Part shown: one piece after another, positions 27,482-38,386 of the stretch
How the letters are laid out: the number at the start of each line of letters is the position of its first letter
How positions within the stretch are numbered: position 1 is the stretch's first letter
Assembly (NCBI GenBank): GCA_003216975.1
Contig: QCHY01000003.1
Location: 1 to 64,000, forward strand
Length of the DNA: 64,000 nucleotides
Source of the DNA: Prochlorococcus sp. AG-402-I20
Lineage (GTDB): Bacteria; Cyanobacteriota; Cyanobacteriia; PCC-6307; Cyanobiaceae
Direction of reading: 5' to 3'
Notes under the pieces: model-generated
What the model was told of the DNA's origin: nothing
Databases searched by the model: none
Seen by the model: only the letters and a program-made list of their open reading frames with translations
Made by a program: the position numbers and the translations under genes

Positions 27482-29414
27482 TGCGTCGTCTTGTTCTTCC
27501 AGTTGGCATTTCCTCAGAAATAGATTCGCTATTTGTTTTTTGTTCTATCTGTGAACTTGTCTCTTTATTTGTTAGAGATGCATTAGTTGGTTTAGGCGCT
27601 TTATCAGCACTTTTCTTAACTACTTGTCGTGAGTCTGGCTGTTGATCAAGTTGAGGCTTATAGGCTCGAGTACCACCAGGAGCAGGTTGAACAAGACAAA
27701 GAATTAATGGTTCAGCTTGAACCTCCCTTCTCAATCGTCGAGATAATCCTGATTCAACCTCTCTTTGCAAACCAATCCAATCGACCTCAACTGATTTACC
27801 ACCTGTCTTAAGAACAAGCTGTTTCCATCGATTTTCTAATACCCAATTAATCTCTCTTTCTGTCCAATTAACCATTGTTTTAGCATCAACATTAGTAATA
27901 ACACCGCGAAGATTCACTCTTGGTGGTGCAACCATTACTCCATCAGTGCTTATTGGAGTAAGAACAGTGATAACTCCATCATCAGCTAGTTGCTGTCTTT
28001 CTTTTAAGACTCGGGTATCCACAACGCCTGTTCTCGAAGAATCGAGTAATTCCACTCCTGATTTAACTGGAGATCCTTGAATCAGAGAATCAGGTCTTAA
28101 TTCAGCAACATCACCATTTTCCATCACCAATACATTTTCTGGATGCACCCCCATTGATACAGCAGTTTTCCCGTGAAGAACTTGCATTCTGTACTCCCCG
28201 TGCACAGGTATGAAATATTTGGGTCTAGTTAATCCAAGCATCCATTTTTGATCTTCTTGGCATCCATGTCCTGAGACATGGATACCCTTATCTTTTCCAT
28301 AAATAACTTTTGCACCCAACTTTATTAATTTATCAATCGTATGCATTACGGAAATAGTATTTCCAGGAATAGGACTAGCTGAAAAAATTACAGTATCACT
28401 GGTTTTCAACTGAACATGTTGATGCTCTCCTCTAGCAATACGACTCAAAGCAGCCATTGATTCTCCTTGGCTACCTGTCATCAATAAAAAAGTCTCTCTA
28501 TCAGGCAAATCTCTGATCTGTTTGATAGGGAAAAATAAATCATCCGGAAAACGCATATATCCCAATTCTCTTGCTTTACCGACAACATTCAGCATTGAAC
28601 GGCCTAGTAAGCCGACTTTTCTACCGTTTTTCATTGCCAACTCTAAAAGCATCGCAACACGATGAGTAGAACTAGCAAAAGTAGTAACCATAACTCTGCC
28701 TTCAGCAGTAGCTATATATCTATCTAAGTTTGGAAAAACAGAATATTCAGAAGGCGTGAATCCTGTAACTTCAGAGTTGGTGGAATCAGATAGAAGACAA
28801 AGAACGCCTTTATCTCCATAATGAGCCATTCTTGCTAAATCAGCAGGCTGTCCATCCGGTGGAGTATGGTCAAACTTAAAATCACCAGTAAAAAATACTA
28901 CTCCAACTGGAGTTGTTACCGCGAAAGAATAACTATCAGAAATTGAATGTGTGTTTCTTACAAATTCAACTGAAAAGTGTTGTCCAACTTTGATAACTTC
29001 TCTTGGTCCACATACTTGTATTGTTGTCCGATCAGCAACTCCTGCCTCCTCCATTTTCCCTCTAAGCATAGACATAGCAAGGGGAGGCCCATAGACAATT
29101 GGGATATTAAAGCTCTTTAAATGATGAGAAATACCACCAATATGATCTTCATGTCCATGAGTTACTACCAAACCTCTTATTCGACTTTGATTTTCACGCA
29201 AATAAGTAGTGTCTGGCATAACAACATTGACCCCATGCATTCCATCAGTTGGGAACGCCAGACCAGCATCAAGAATCATGATGTCGTCACCATATTCAAA
29301 GACACAAGTATTTTTTCCAATTTCTCCCAGGCCGCCTAAGGGAATAATCCTTAAACAAGGCGATTTGGGTTGATTATTTTTTGAAGCTTGAGAATTCATT
29401 GCACTTGATGTCAT
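27465..29414 (-). CDS. rnj: Ribonuclease J
   Basis: RNase J is a metallo-beta-lactamase-fold enzyme with 5'-3' exo- and endonuclease activity in mRNA decay. The metal site HGHEDHIGG lies near residue 85, with further MBL motifs (GDFKFDHTPPDG, CHGCQEDQKW-like HGHG region) and the beta-CASP block with HVSGHG and PVHGEYR near 400. The 649-residue length is longer than B. subtilis RNase J1 (about 555); the last 100 residues are polar and end in TGRTRRRRS, probably disordered and RNA-binding. It follows dapA by 73 nt on the same strand. The identity is firm. Confidence 0.95.
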   Translation of the reverse strand: MTSSAMNSQASKNNQPKSPCLRIIPLGGLGEIGKNTCVFEYGDDIMILDAGLAFPTDGMHGVNVVMPDTTYLRENQSRIRGLVVTHGHEDHIGGISHHLKSFNIPIVYGPPLAMSMLRGKMEEAGVADRTTIQVCGPREVIKVGQHFSVEFVRNTHSISDSYSFAVTTPVGVVFFTGDFKFDHTPPDGQPADLARMAHYGDKGVLCLLSDSTNSEVTGFTPSEYSVFPNLDRYIATAEGRVMVTTFASSTHRVAMLLELAMKNGRKVGLLGRSMLNVVGKARELGYMRFPDDLFFPIKQIRDLPDRETFLLMTGSQGESMAALSRIARGEHQHVQLKTSDTVIFSASPIPGNTISVMHTIDKLIKLGAKVIYGKDKGIHVSGHGCQEDQKWMLGLTRPKYFIPVHGEYRMQVLHGKTAVSMGVHPENVLVMENGDVAELRPDSLIQGSPVKSGVELLDSSRTGVVDTRVLKERQQLADDGVITVLTPISTDGVMVAPPRVNLRGVITNVDAKTMVNWTEREINWVLENRWKQLVLKTGGKSVEVDWIGLQREVESGLSRRLRREVQAEPLILCLVQPAPGGTRAYKPQLDQQPDSRQVVKKSADKAPKPTNASLTNKETSSQIEQKTNSESISEEMPTGRTRRRRSAIS

Positions 29415-29487
29415 GGAAAAATTTATGTAAAAAAACTTGGTTGTTACCTAAATGAAAGTTAGATCCATTCGGAACTAAAGGAATAGA

Positions 29488-30396
29488 TCAAATTAATCTC
29501 ATTGAAGAGAGTATCTTCAAGAGTTCTTCTTTCATTTCGCTGTTTAAAGAGACTAAAGGACTTCTAGGAGGTCCAACAGACCAACCAATTAATTGAAGAG
29601 CCGTTTTAACAGGAATAGGATTTGTAGTTGCAAACAGGGATTTAAAAAGAGGTTGTAATGTCTCGTGCAAATAAAGTGCCTCAGAATATTTACCTTTTAG
29701 AAAACTTTCTATGATTTTTTTCAACTTTGGACCAACCAAGTGACTTGCAACACTAACCACACCTACTGCTCCTACTGAAAGCATTGGTAAAAGCAAAGCA
29801 TCATCACCGCTATAAATAGCTAAATCTGATCCACAATAGTTTCTTAATTGAGTCACTTCCTCTGTTGTGCCACTTGCAGCTTTAAAACTGACTACATTAC
29901 TGCAATCCATAAGCTTACTTACAATACTAGGCGATATCGAACAGCCTGTCCGCCCAGGGATGTTATAAAGCATCAAAGGTAACTGTGGTGCTGCTTCAGC
30001 GATAGCGCGAAAATGAACTTCTAATCCTTCTTGCGGAGGTTTGTTGTAATAAGGAACAACAACTAATGCACCATCTGCTCCTGAATTAGCTGCTTCCTTC
30101 GTAGCTTCAATTGCCTCAGAGGTCGAATTACTTCCCGTTCCAGCCAAAACTTTCGCGCTAGAGCCTAAGGAATTTCTGACAGTTTCTAGCATCTTTTGTT
30201 GTTCTTGCCAAGTTAAAGTTGGAGACTCTCCTGTCGTTCCGCAGACAACGATGCCATCTGACCCTTGATCTACTAAATAATTTGCCAAATCACCAGCAAG
30301 ACCATAATCTACGTTCCCATTTTCATCAAAGGGTGTAACCATTGCGGTTAATATTCTTCCAAAAGGGGCTGGTGATAATAACGCTGACTTACTCAT
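29488..30396 (-). CDS. dapA: 4-hydroxy-tetrahydrodipicolinate synthase
   Basis: DapA condenses pyruvate with aspartate semialdehyde in the lysine/diaminopimelate pathway. The 302-residue protein has GTTGESPTL, the [11 protein letters not shown] segment with the catalytic tyrosine, YNIPGRTG, and the Schiff-base lysine in [11 protein letters not shown]. Its ATG at 30396 overlaps the asd stop codon by four bases (ATGA), so the two are translationally coupled. Product of the upstream gene is DapA's substrate. The identity is firm. Confidence 0.97.
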   Translation of the reverse strand: MSKSALLSPAPFGRILTAMVTPFDENGNVDYGLAGDLANYLVDQGSDGIVVCGTTGESPTLTWQEQQKMLETVRNSLGSSAKVLAGTGSNSTSEAIEATKEAANSGADGALVVVPYYNKPPQEGLEVHFRAIAEAAPQLPLMLYNIPGRTGCSISPSIVSKLMDCSNVVSFKAASGTTEEVTQLRNYCGSDLAIYSGDDALLLPMLSVGAVGVVSVASHLVGPKLKKIIESFLKGKYSEALYLHETLQPLFKSLFATTNPIPVKTALQLIGWSVGPPRSPLVSLNSEMKEELLKILSSMRLI

Positions 30397-31427
30397 GATT
30401 TTGTTGGAATTAGAAGTTCAGCAATTTGAACAGCATTGAGTGCGGCCCCTTTGCGGATTTGATCTCCACATAGCCATAGCTCCAAAGCGTTGGGGTTACT
30501 TATGTCCTGCCTTATTCGACCAACGGATATTGAGTCTTTTCCGGTTACATCTTCTGGCATCGGAAAACGATTCTTTTGCAAATCCTCAAGTATCTCCACT
30601 CCTGGTGCAGATTCCAAAACCTCATATGCTTCCTTTACTGGGAAAGGGTTTGTAAATTCAATATTTACAGATTCAGAATGCGCTCTTAAAACTGGAACTC
30701 TGACACATGTTGCAGTCAAAGAAAGCTCGGGGTTTCCAAGAATCTTTCGAGTTTCATTAACCATTTTCATTTCTTCCTCACAATACTTATTTGATTGCAA
30801 AGATGAATTATGCAAGAAAAGATTAAATGCCAAAGAATAAGGAAGAACTTTACTTTTTGGAGTTCCTCCATCTAATACTTCTTGACTTAATTTTTCTAAT
30901 TCTTCCATTGCCAGTGCACCTGCACCACTGGCGGATTGATAAGTTGAAACAACGATTCTTTTAATAGGAATATGTCTGTTCAATGGAGATAAAACCAACG
31001 CTAGTAAAATAGTTGTGCAATTAGGATTAGCAATTAAACCTTTGTGCTTAATTACATCGGTGGGATTTACTTCTGGTACAACCAAAGGGACATCCTCGTC
31101 CATTCGAAATGCACTTGAATTGTCAATCATTAAAGCTCCGGAGCTTTGAATTTTATCTTTCCATTTACGGGATATTGAACTACCAGCTGAGGCTAAAACT
31201 AAATCCACATTGTCAAAACTATCTTGAGTTGTCTCTTCAACTTTCAAATCAGTCCCACAAAAGCTCTGAATCTCCCCTGCTGAACGATGTGAGGCCAATA
31301 AAACCAATTTTTTAATAGGAAAAGATCTCTCTTCAACCAAAGACAATAATTCTTTACCTACAGCTCCGCTCGATCCAAGGATCGCAACTGTTAGAGGTCT
31401 ATCTGGAAGAAGAAACTGTGGGTTCAA
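30393..31427 (-). CDS. asd: Aspartate-semialdehyde dehydrogenase
   Basis: This NADP-dependent enzyme reduces aspartyl phosphate to aspartate semialdehyde, feeding lysine, threonine and methionine synthesis. The 344-residue chain starts with [15 protein letters not shown] (NADP fold), and has the catalytic cysteine in NPNCTTILL (about 136) and [15 protein letters not shown] near 242. It is complete. It is the first gene of asd-dapA-rnj and diverges from tig across a 151-bp gap, where a promoter must lie. lysC lies in the same window but in a different unit. Confidence 0.96.
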   Translation of the reverse strand: MNPQFLLPDRPLTVAILGSSGAVGKELLSLVEERSFPIKKLVLLASHRSAGEIQSFCGTDLKVEETTQDSFDNVDLVLASAGSSISRKWKDKIQSSGALMIDNSSAFRMDEDVPLVVPEVNPTDVIKHKGLIANPNCTTILLALVLSPLNRHIPIKRIVVSTYQSASGAGALAMEELEKLSQEVLDGGTPKSKVLPYSLAFNLFLHNSSLQSNKYCEEEMKMVNETRKILGNPELSLTATCVRVPVLRAHSESVNIEFTNPFPVKEAYEVLESAPGVEILEDLQKNRFPMPEDVTGKDSISVGRIRQDISNPNALELWLCGDQIRKGAALNAVQIAELLIPTKS

Positions 31428-31578
31428 ACTTGATAAAAAGAAATAAAAGGTTTAACAAAAAATTTTTCTTATTGGAAAAATCAACAAATAACAAATTTTT
31501 CGATGCTTTTTAGGCCACAATAGCTTTGGAAGTGAATTAACGCTTTCTTAGTCAACCAAATTTGAGAATTCCGTTTCA

Positions 31579-32997
31579 ATGAGTGCTGCCAAATTAAAAG
31601 TAAAAACCAGCTCAAAACCCAATAGCAGAATTGCTGTAGAGGTAGAAGTTCCCTCAGATCGATGCAAAAATAGTTATAACGAAGCTTTAAGCAAACTCAG
31701 CAGATCTATATCAATCCCAGGGTTTCGCAAAGGCAAAGTCCCAAAAGCAGTAGTAATGCAGCAACTAGGAGTCAAAAGAATTCAGGCTTCTGCACTGGAA
31801 TCACTATTACAAAAAGTATGGACTGAAACACTAGATCAAGAGGGAATTGAACCTTTATGTGAGCCTGAACTTGAAGATGGTTTTGAAACTATTTTAGAAA
31901 ATTTCAACCCTGAAAAAATTCTGACATTAAAATTTGAAACTGATATTGCACCTGTTCCTACTCTAAAAAAATCTTCTGGCCTAACTGCTGAAGTAGAGAA
32001 TTTAATCTTTGATCCAAAAAAAGTAGATGAACTTATTGAGCAATCCCGAGCTCAACTTGCAACTAAGGTCCCAGTTAGTGGTCGTGCTGCAAAAAAAGGA
32101 GATATTGCACTTGTAAGCTTTAAAGGGAATTTCTCGGATGATGGAAGCGAAATTGAGGGGGGCAGCGCAGATTCAATAGAAATAGAACTTGAAAAGGGCA
32201 GAATGATCCCTGGTTTTATTGAGGGTGTGATTGGAATGAATATCAACGATGAAAAAATATTAAAGTGTGAATTTCCTAAGGATTATCATCAAGAAAATGC
32301 CAAAGGTAGAAAAGCTGAATTCCGGGTCAGTTTGGAAGATTTAAAAGTTAAAGAATTACCAGAACTAAATGACGAATTTGCAAAGCAAGCAAGTGATAAA
32401 GAAAATATGACTGACTTACGCGCAGATCTTGAAAAGAGGCTGAAAGAGGATACTGATAGACAACAAGCTAAAAAGCTCCAGGACTCACTGCTTGACGTTT
32501 TAGTCAAAGAACTAGAAGTTGAACTACCAAAAAGTCTTATTGACCAAGAAATTCGAATAATTGTTGAACAAACAGCGCAAAATTTCGCTCAGCAGGGAAT
32601 TGACGTCAAATCAATGTTTACTCCAGATCTAGTTAAATCACTAATGGAGTCTTCAAAAGGCGAAGCAGAGAAAAAGCTTCGTCAAAAACTTGCTTTAAAT
32701 GCTTTAGCTAAGGCTGAAGAAATTAAAGTCTCACAAAAAGAAATCAATTCAAAACTAAAGGAAGTTGAAGCTGAGATGAAACTTTCAAAAGAAAAAAATA
32801 TCGATAAAGATCGTCTCAAAGAAGCTATTAATGATGACTTGTTACAAGAAAAATTATTTGTTTGGCTTGAAGAAAATAATACAGTTGTAGTAAAAGAGCC
32901 AGAAAAAACCAAAGATCAAAGCAAGGAAAAAAGTTCTAGAAAGAAAACAACCAAAACAAATAAAGAAAATAAAAGTTCTAAAACTCCCAAATCCTAG
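31579..32997 (+). CDS. tig: Trigger factor
   Basis: Trigger factor is a ribosome-associated chaperone and peptidyl-prolyl isomerase. The 472-residue protein has the N-terminal ribosome-binding signature SIPGFRKGKVPK (about 47-58), a central FKBP-type domain (about 170-250; IPGFIEGVIGM), and a helical C-terminal arm. The end is a lysine- and serine-rich tail (last 35 residues) that is probably disordered. The gene starts the conserved tig-clpP-clpX order. ATG at 31579. Confidence 0.96.
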   Translation: MSAAKLKVKTSSKPNSRIAVEVEVPSDRCKNSYNEALSKLSRSISIPGFRKGKVPKAVVMQQLGVKRIQASALESLLQKVWTETLDQEGIEPLCEPELEDGFETILENFNPEKILTLKFETDIAPVPTLKKSSGLTAEVENLIFDPKKVDELIEQSRAQLATKVPVSGRAAKKGDIALVSFKGNFSDDGSEIEGGSADSIEIELEKGRMIPGFIEGVIGMNINDEKILKCEFPKDYHQENAKGRKAEFRVSLEDLKVKELPELNDEFAKQASDKENMTDLRADLEKRLKEDTDRQQAKKLQDSLLDVLVKELEVELPKSLIDQEIRIIVEQTAQNFAQQGIDVKSMFTPDLVKSLMESSKGEAEKKLRQKLALNALAKAEEIKVSQKEINSKLKEVEAEMKLSKEKNIDKDRLKEAINDDLLQEKLFVWLEENNTVVVKEPEKTKDQSKEKSSRKKTTKTNKENKSSKTPKS

Positions 32998-33040
32998 TTT
33001 CTACACATAGATTAAAAGTACTAGCTATCAAAAGTTCAAG

Positions 33041-33697
33041 TTGATTGAAGCAAGACAAAATCATCCCATTAATAGTTTGTGGAACAACTCCTGTCTATTT
33101 TCTGGTCCAGGGATTCTCCCAACAGTAATCGAACAATCAGGGCAAGGAGATCGTGCATTTGATATTTACTCGCGCTTACTTCGTGAAAGAATCATTTTTC
33201 TAGGAACCGATGTGAACGATCAAGTCGCTGATGCATTGGTGGCTCAAATGCTTTTTTTAGAAGCTGATGATCCAGAAAAAGATATTCAGTTGTATATCAA
33301 TTCTCCTGGAGGATCTGTAACTGCGGGATTAGCCATCTATGACACTATGCAGCAAGTCAGTCCGGATGTCATAACAATTTGCTACGGCCTTGCAGCAAGC
33401 ATGGGAGCTTTTCTTCTCTCTGGAGGAACGAAAGGTAAAAGACTTGCATTGCCCAATTCAAGAATCATGATTCATCAACCTCTTGGTGGAGCTCAAGGTC
33501 AAGCTGTGGAGATTGAAATTCAAGCAAAAGAAATTCTCTACTTAAAAGAAACCCTTAATTCACTGTTAGCTGAACATACTGGTCAAAATATTGAGAAGAT
33601 TTCAGAAGACACTGATCGAGACCACTTTCTTTCTCCCCAAGAAGCGGTTGAATATGGCCTGATCGACAAAGTAGTTTCCAGTCTCAACTCCATATGA
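33041..33697 (+). CDS. clpP: ATP-dependent Clp protease proteolytic subunit
   Basis: This serine protease forms a barrel with ClpX. The 218-residue protein has the catalytic serine in [11 protein letters not shown] (about 125), the histidine in [13 protein letters not shown] (about 150) and the aspartate in [10 protein letters not shown] (about 198), so it is an active ClpP, not an inactive ClpR. The only start I can support is TTG at 33041, giving [11 protein letters not shown]; the frame has no ATG before the conserved PTVIEQ segment. It lies 43 nt after tig and 105 nt before clpX. Confidence 0.95.
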   Translation: MIEARQNHPINSLWNNSCLFSGPGILPTVIEQSGQGDRAFDIYSRLLRERIIFLGTDVNDQVADALVAQMLFLEADDPEKDIQLYINSPGGSVTAGLAIYDTMQQVSPDVITICYGLAASMGAFLLSGGTKGKRLALPNSRIMIHQPLGGAQGQAVEIEIQAKEILYLKETLNSLLAEHTGQNIEKISEDTDRDHFLSPQEAVEYGLIDKVVSSLNSI

Positions 33698-33802
33698 ATC
33701 ATTAAGGAAAGCTGACAAGGCATCAATCCTCAATAATCCTATGAATTGAGACTGAATAAAATTCATTATCGGTCTATCTAACCTGTGTTTTTTTAGAGCT
33801 CG

Positions 33803-35158
33803 ATGGCAAAATTTGAGGCCCATCTTAAATGCTCCTTTTGCGGCAAAGCCCAAGATCAGGTGAGGAAACTCATTGCTGGTCCAGGAGTATACATATGCGA
33901 TGAATGTATCGACTTGTGCAATGAAATTTTAGATGAAGAACTAATTGATAATCCAACTCATCCAAGAAGTGGACAAGACCAAAGCCGTAAAGCGAAAACT
34001 GCTTCCACCACAGCTAAACCCGCACCAACTTTGGCTTCCATACCAAAGCCCATTGAAATTAAAAAATTTTTAGATGCTCAAGTAGTGGGGCAAGAACCAG
34101 CTAAAAAAATATTGTCAGTTGCGGTCTACAATCACTACAAAAGACTTGCATGGAAAGGTGACGGATCTGGCGAGACTGATTTAACAGCAACAAAATTACA
34201 AAAATCTAATATTTTATTAATTGGCCCAACTGGATGCGGAAAAACATTACTTGCTCAAACATTAGCTGAAATGCTTGATGTTCCATTTGCCGTTGCTGAT
34301 GCAACAACTCTTACTGAAGCTGGATATGTTGGGGAGGATGTAGAAAATATTCTTTTACGTCTACTCCAAAAAGCAGATATGGATGTTGATTTAGCACAAA
34401 GAGGAATTATTTACATTGATGAAATTGATAAAATTGCCAGAAAAAGTGAAAACCCATCCATTACCAGGGATGTTTCTGGAGAAGGCGTGCAGCAAGCTCT
34501 TCTGAAAATGCTCGAAGGTACTGTTGCTAATGTGCCTCCTCAAGGAGGTAGAAAGCATCCTTATGGTGATTCTATTCAAATTGATACAAGCCAAATACTC
34601 TTTATCTGTGGTGGAGCATTTGTCGGTTTAGACGAGGTACTACAAAAAAGACTTGGAAAAAATTCGATTGGTTTCATACCCAATGAAAATAGAGCCAGAA
34701 GCAAATCTAATCGAGATCGTATTGGTGCAGACTTAATTAATGATCTTGAGCCCGACGATCTTGTGAAATACGGGCTAATTCCTGAATTTATTGGAAGAAT
34801 GCCTGTTAGTGCAATATTAGAACCATTAAATGCTAAAGCTCTTGAATCTATTCTTACAGAACCAAGAGATGCCTTGGTAAAACAATTTAGAACTTTATTA
34901 AGTATGGATAATGTAGAACTTTCATTTGATGAAGATGCTGTTACAGCAATTGCTCAAGAAGCTTATAAAAGAAAAACTGGAGCTAGAGCTTTACGAGGAA
35001 TTGTTGAAGAAATCATGCTGGATCTTATGTATAGCCTTCCATCCCAAACTAAGATTAAAAATTTCAATGTAACAAAGAAAATGGTTGATGAAGTTACAGG
35101 TGGAAAAGTTGTTCCTCTTTTATCGAATGAAAAAAGAATTGTTAAAGAGTCTGCGTAG
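33803..35158 (+). CDS. clpX: ATP-dependent Clp protease ATP-binding subunit ClpX
   Basis: ClpX unfolds tagged proteins and feeds them into ClpP. The 451-residue protein has the N-terminal zinc-binding domain CSFCGKAQ...CDECIDLC (8-36), Walker A GPTGCGKT near residue 140, Walker [13 protein letters not shown], the pore loop GYVGEDV and the [15 protein letters not shown] region. A linker of about 30 residues rich in T, A, K and P follows the zinc domain. Start is ATG at 33803. It is complete and typical. Confidence 0.98.
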   Translation: MAKFEAHLKCSFCGKAQDQVRKLIAGPGVYICDECIDLCNEILDEELIDNPTHPRSGQDQSRKAKTASTTAKPAPTLASIPKPIEIKKFLDAQVVGQEPAKKILSVAVYNHYKRLAWKGDGSGETDLTATKLQKSNILLIGPTGCGKTLLAQTLAEMLDVPFAVADATTLTEAGYVGEDVENILLRLLQKADMDVDLAQRGIIYIDEIDKIARKSENPSITRDVSGEGVQQALLKMLEGTVANVPPQGGRKHPYGDSIQIDTSQILFICGGAFVGLDEVLQKRLGKNSIGFIPNENRARSKSNRDRIGADLINDLEPDDLVKYGLIPEFIGRMPVSAILEPLNAKALESILTEPRDALVKQFRTLLSMDNVELSFDEDAVTAIAQEAYKRKTGARALRGIVEEIMLDLMYSLPSQTKIKNFNVTKKMVDEVTGGKVVPLLSNEKRIVKESA

Positions 35159-35262
35159 CCTGAATAAATGTTTTGAATACCTTTATCAAATTTAATTAGA
35201 AAAGTTATAAGATTTTCAAAAATTAAATTAGTCAAATATTTGATGAATGATTTTCAATTGTG

Positions 35263-35276
35263 AATATGATCATATT
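35263..35276. promoter_or_regulatory. 14-bp perfect palindrome upstream of dnaX
   Basis: AATATGATCATATT reads the same on both strands. It lies in the 153-bp gap between clpX and dnaX, 36 nt before the preferred dnaX ATG. A dimeric regulator could bind here, or it may be chance in AT-rich DNA. No promoter boxes are clear around it. Confidence 0.3.
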
Positions 35277-35311
35277 AAGCAAGATTAAATTCATACATAT
35301 TTTAATTGCAA

Positions 35312-37009
35312 ATGAGAAAGACATATGAGCCATTACATCATAAATATCGCCCAACAAGCTTTGACGAGCTTGTTGGGCAAAGCCCAATTACATCTACATT
35401 AAAACAGGCATTAATCACTAATCGAATTGCCCCTGCATATATATTTTCTGGACCTCGTGGAACAGGTAAAACATCAAGCGCAAGAATTTTTGCAAAATCA
35501 TTAAATTGCTTAAAAAGTGAAAAGGCTACAACGGTGCCATGCGGTCAATGTGAACTATGTAAAGGGATTAACTCTGGCAATGCATTAGATGTTATTGAAA
35601 TTGATGCAGCTTCCAATACAGGTGTTGAAAATATTCGTGAATTAATAGAAAGGTCTAGATTTGCTCCTGCAAAAGCTCGCTGGAAAGTTTATGTAATAGA
35701 TGAATGCCATATGCTTTCAACTGCTGCTTTTAATGCACTTCTAAAAACCTTAGAAGAGCCCCCTCGTCAAGTCGTATTTATTCTGGCCACAACAGATCCA
35801 CAACGTGTATTACCGACAATTCTAAGTAGATGTATGCGCTTTGATTTTAGAAGAATAGGCCTAAATGATCTAGAAAGTCATTTAATGAGTATTGCTAAAA
35901 AAGAAGGAATTATGATAAATGAAGAAGCAATATCCTTGATTTCAAAGCATTCCCAGGGAGGGTTAAGAGATGCGGAGAGTTTGCTGGATCAAGTCAGCTT
36001 ACTTCCTCCACCAATAACTCAATCAAACATCATTAATCTGATAGGAGCGGTACCAGAAGAAGAACTAATAATCTTAGCTAAATCTTTAATCAATAAAGAT
36101 CCAAATTCTATTTTAAATATTTGCAATCGCCTGATTAACAAGGGGAAAGAGCCAATTGGTATTTTACAAGGAATAGCTTCTATATTAAGAGACTTAGTGG
36201 TCACAAAAGTGACAAATAAACCATCTAATTTATGCAATATTTCTCAAGAAAATAGTGAAAACCTAAAAGACTTAGCAACGTCTACTAATATTGATCAAAT
36301 ACTTACCTTACAGGCTAAATTAAAAGGCTCAGAAAACTATATAAGAAATAGTCATCAGCCACAATTATGGCTAGAAATTCATTTACTTGGAATGCTATCA
36401 GATGAATATTCCAAAGAGAATAACCCCATAAAAGAATCGTCTGTTAAAACAAAAAGAGTAGATAATAATGAAACAAAAAACTCAGATATTTTATCAGAAA
36501 AAATAAGTCCAAATCTAGCCAAAGAAGTAATAAAAAAAACAGCTTTTCGAGATGAAACAAAACCTAATGAAACTTTAAATCTTGATGATGTGTGGGAAAA
36601 AGTCATCGCAATGTTAGAGCTTCCTTCAACAAAAATGCTACTTTCACAACAGGCTAAATTGATAAATTTGAACTCAGATTCTGCTGAAATAGCAATTTCA
36701 GAAAAGTGGATAAATATGATTCAAAGTCGAAAAAATCTGATTGAAGATGCTTTTTATAAAGCCAGAGGATCATCAACTAAAGTTCTTTTCATACAACAAA
36801 AAGATAACTTTCCTAAACCTATAAAAGATGTCAAAACTCTTCAAAAAATAGAACAAAACAGTGAAGTTAAAATTGAAAGAATTCCAAATAAAAATATTTC
36901 CAAAGAGGAAACAATAGAATCAAAAAATAATTTAGAGGAAAATACAATTGATCAAAAAGCCAAGCAATTTGCAGACTTCTTTAATGGAGAAATTGTTAAT
37001 CTTGAATAA
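35312..37009 (+). CDS. dnaX: DNA polymerase III subunits gamma/tau
   Basis: DnaX is the ATPase of the clamp loader. The protein begins RKTYEPLHHKYRPTSFDELVGQ, then Walker A GPRGTGKT (about 50), a CGQCELC zinc module, Walker B VIDECHMLS and the SRC arginine-finger motif. The AAA part ends by about residue 360; the remaining 200 residues are a charged, poorly conserved tau-like tail. The open frame can begin at TTG 35306, but ATG at 35312 is the better start, giving 565 residues. A separate frameshifted gamma product is not evident from the sequence. Confidence 0.95.
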   Translation: MRKTYEPLHHKYRPTSFDELVGQSPITSTLKQALITNRIAPAYIFSGPRGTGKTSSARIFAKSLNCLKSEKATTVPCGQCELCKGINSGNALDVIEIDAASNTGVENIRELIERSRFAPAKARWKVYVIDECHMLSTAAFNALLKTLEEPPRQVVFILATTDPQRVLPTILSRCMRFDFRRIGLNDLESHLMSIAKKEGIMINEEAISLISKHSQGGLRDAESLLDQVSLLPPPITQSNIINLIGAVPEEELIILAKSLINKDPNSILNICNRLINKGKEPIGILQGIASILRDLVVTKVTNKPSNLCNISQENSENLKDLATSTNIDQILTLQAKLKGSENYIRNSHQPQLWLEIHLLGMLSDEYSKENNPIKESSVKTKRVDNNETKNSDILSEKISPNLAKEVIKKTAFRDETKPNETLNLDDVWEKVIAMLELPSTKMLLSQQAKLINLNSDSAEIAISEKWINMIQSRKNLIEDAFYKARGSSTKVLFIQQKDNFPKPIKDVKTLQKIEQNSEVKIERIPNKNISKEETIESKNNLEENTIDQKAKQFADFFNGEIVNLE

Positions 37010-37024
37010 ATAAAAATAACTTAA

Positions 37025-38341
37025 TTACGAACCATTATGGTCAGTTTTCTCCCAAATCAAAGTCTTTGGAAATAATGACATTTTAAGAACTATAAATGGT
37101 ATAACAATAAACCAATGTGCAAGGTAAATTGTTGCTCCAAGTATATTAATAAAATTAGGCGAGGGTAATTTTGGACCTTCACTATTTTGAGAACATCCTT
37201 TCCAAAAAGCTAAACCAGAAATACTAAATGCAACTATGGATAAAGGCCAATACAATGGCCTCTCTAATAAAATAATTGAAACAATAAAGTCTATAAATGA
37301 TACAACTGGTAAAACATATTGCAATAAGAAAAAACAAGATAAATCTATTTTTTTAACCTTTGATATGCGTTTTGAAATCAACAAGGGCCAATAATCGAAA
37401 AACCTTTGCAAACCACCCTCAGCCCATCTTTTTCTTTGTCGAAATAAAGCCGACAATGTTTCTACAGCTTCCTCCTGAATAGGAGGATCCCAGCTTATTA
37501 AGATTGGAGATCGCGTTAATAAAAACCGGAAACTTAAATCTAAATCATCAGTAATAGTTTGTTCATTAAATCCTCCACAGGATTCTAGAACTTTTCTATT
37601 AATTAATTGACCATTACCCCTTAATTCCGAAACACCTCCACTAGCAAGTCTACCTCTTTGAATAACAGCATCCATTGCCATCTCCATTGCTTGATACACA
37701 GCAATTTGATTAAATTCACAATTCACAACTGATTTTCTTAATTGCACACCAGACCATCCACCATGCAAAGCAAGAGCTATTGCTCTAAGTAATACATTGC
37801 TCTGTAATTGTGCATCAGCATCAAGAATAAATAACCATTCTCCATCCGTTTTATTCAATACAGAATTCAGAGCTCCTGATTTACCACCACCACTCATCAA
37901 TGGACGACTTAAAACATTTATTTTAGAAAAACTAGTACGAAATTTTTGTAATAAATCAGGTGTTCGATCTTGACTGCCATCATCAATTATCCAGAGAGAA
38001 AGCTTATCCTCGGGATATTCAATTGATAAAAGTCTTGAAACTAATCGCTCTATTACATTTTCTTCATCACGTGCTGCCACCAACACATCAACTTTAGGAA
38101 GAGTTTCAAAAAATTTTTCATCTTTAATTAGATAATCTTTTGGTAATTGATAATTGTCCCTGCGATCTCTTAAAACAACTCTTAAGCCATAACCGCCCAG
38201 TAAAACAGCCAAAGTAATTGCAGGGAATAAATTCTTGCTAGGCTCCAAAAAATGAGGAACAATTCCTGCCAAAACGCAGCAAATCAAAAACAATATTGAT
38301 TTAGTACGTCGGTTTTCTCCACTGATTTTGGCTAAAGCCAT
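37025..38341 (-). CDS. Membrane-bound family 2 glycosyltransferase
   Basis: The 438-residue protein has two N-terminal membrane helices (about 17-60), a GT2 catalytic domain with VDVLVAARDEENVI, IIDDGSQDRTPDLL, a DADAQ nucleotide-binding motif and the QRKRWAEGG motif (QxxRW) typical of processive or membrane-linked GT2 enzymes, then about three C-terminal helices (310-430). It would add sugar units to a lipid or polymer at the inner membrane. Sequence alone does not give the sugar. It converges on dnaX with a 15-nt gap and is preceded by the SpoIID-like gene by 45 nt on the same strand. Confidence 0.88.
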   Translation of the reverse strand: MALAKISGENRRTKSILFLICCVLAGIVPHFLEPSKNLFPAITLAVLLGGYGLRVVLRDRRDNYQLPKDYLIKDEKFFETLPKVDVLVAARDEENVIERLVSRLLSIEYPEDKLSLWIIDDGSQDRTPDLLQKFRTSFSKINVLSRPLMSGGGKSGALNSVLNKTDGEWLFILDADAQLQSNVLLRAIALALHGGWSGVQLRKSVVNCEFNQIAVYQAMEMAMDAVIQRGRLASGGVSELRGNGQLINRKVLESCGGFNEQTITDDLDLSFRFLLTRSPILISWDPPIQEEAVETLSALFRQRKRWAEGGLQRFFDYWPLLISKRISKVKKIDLSCFFLLQYVLPVVSFIDFIVSIILLERPLYWPLSIVAFSISGLAFWKGCSQNSEGPKLPSPNFINILGATIYLAHWFIVIPFIVLKMSLFPKTLIWEKTDHNGS

Positions 38342-38386
38342 GGAGTAATCCTTTTATCAACTAACGACTCTAAGAGGCTTTCATCA

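Noticed and set aside
35312-37009. Programmed frameshift for gamma subunit in dnaX
   Set aside because: I did not find a clear slippery heptamer with a following stem-loop; the AT-rich A-runs are general in this genome.
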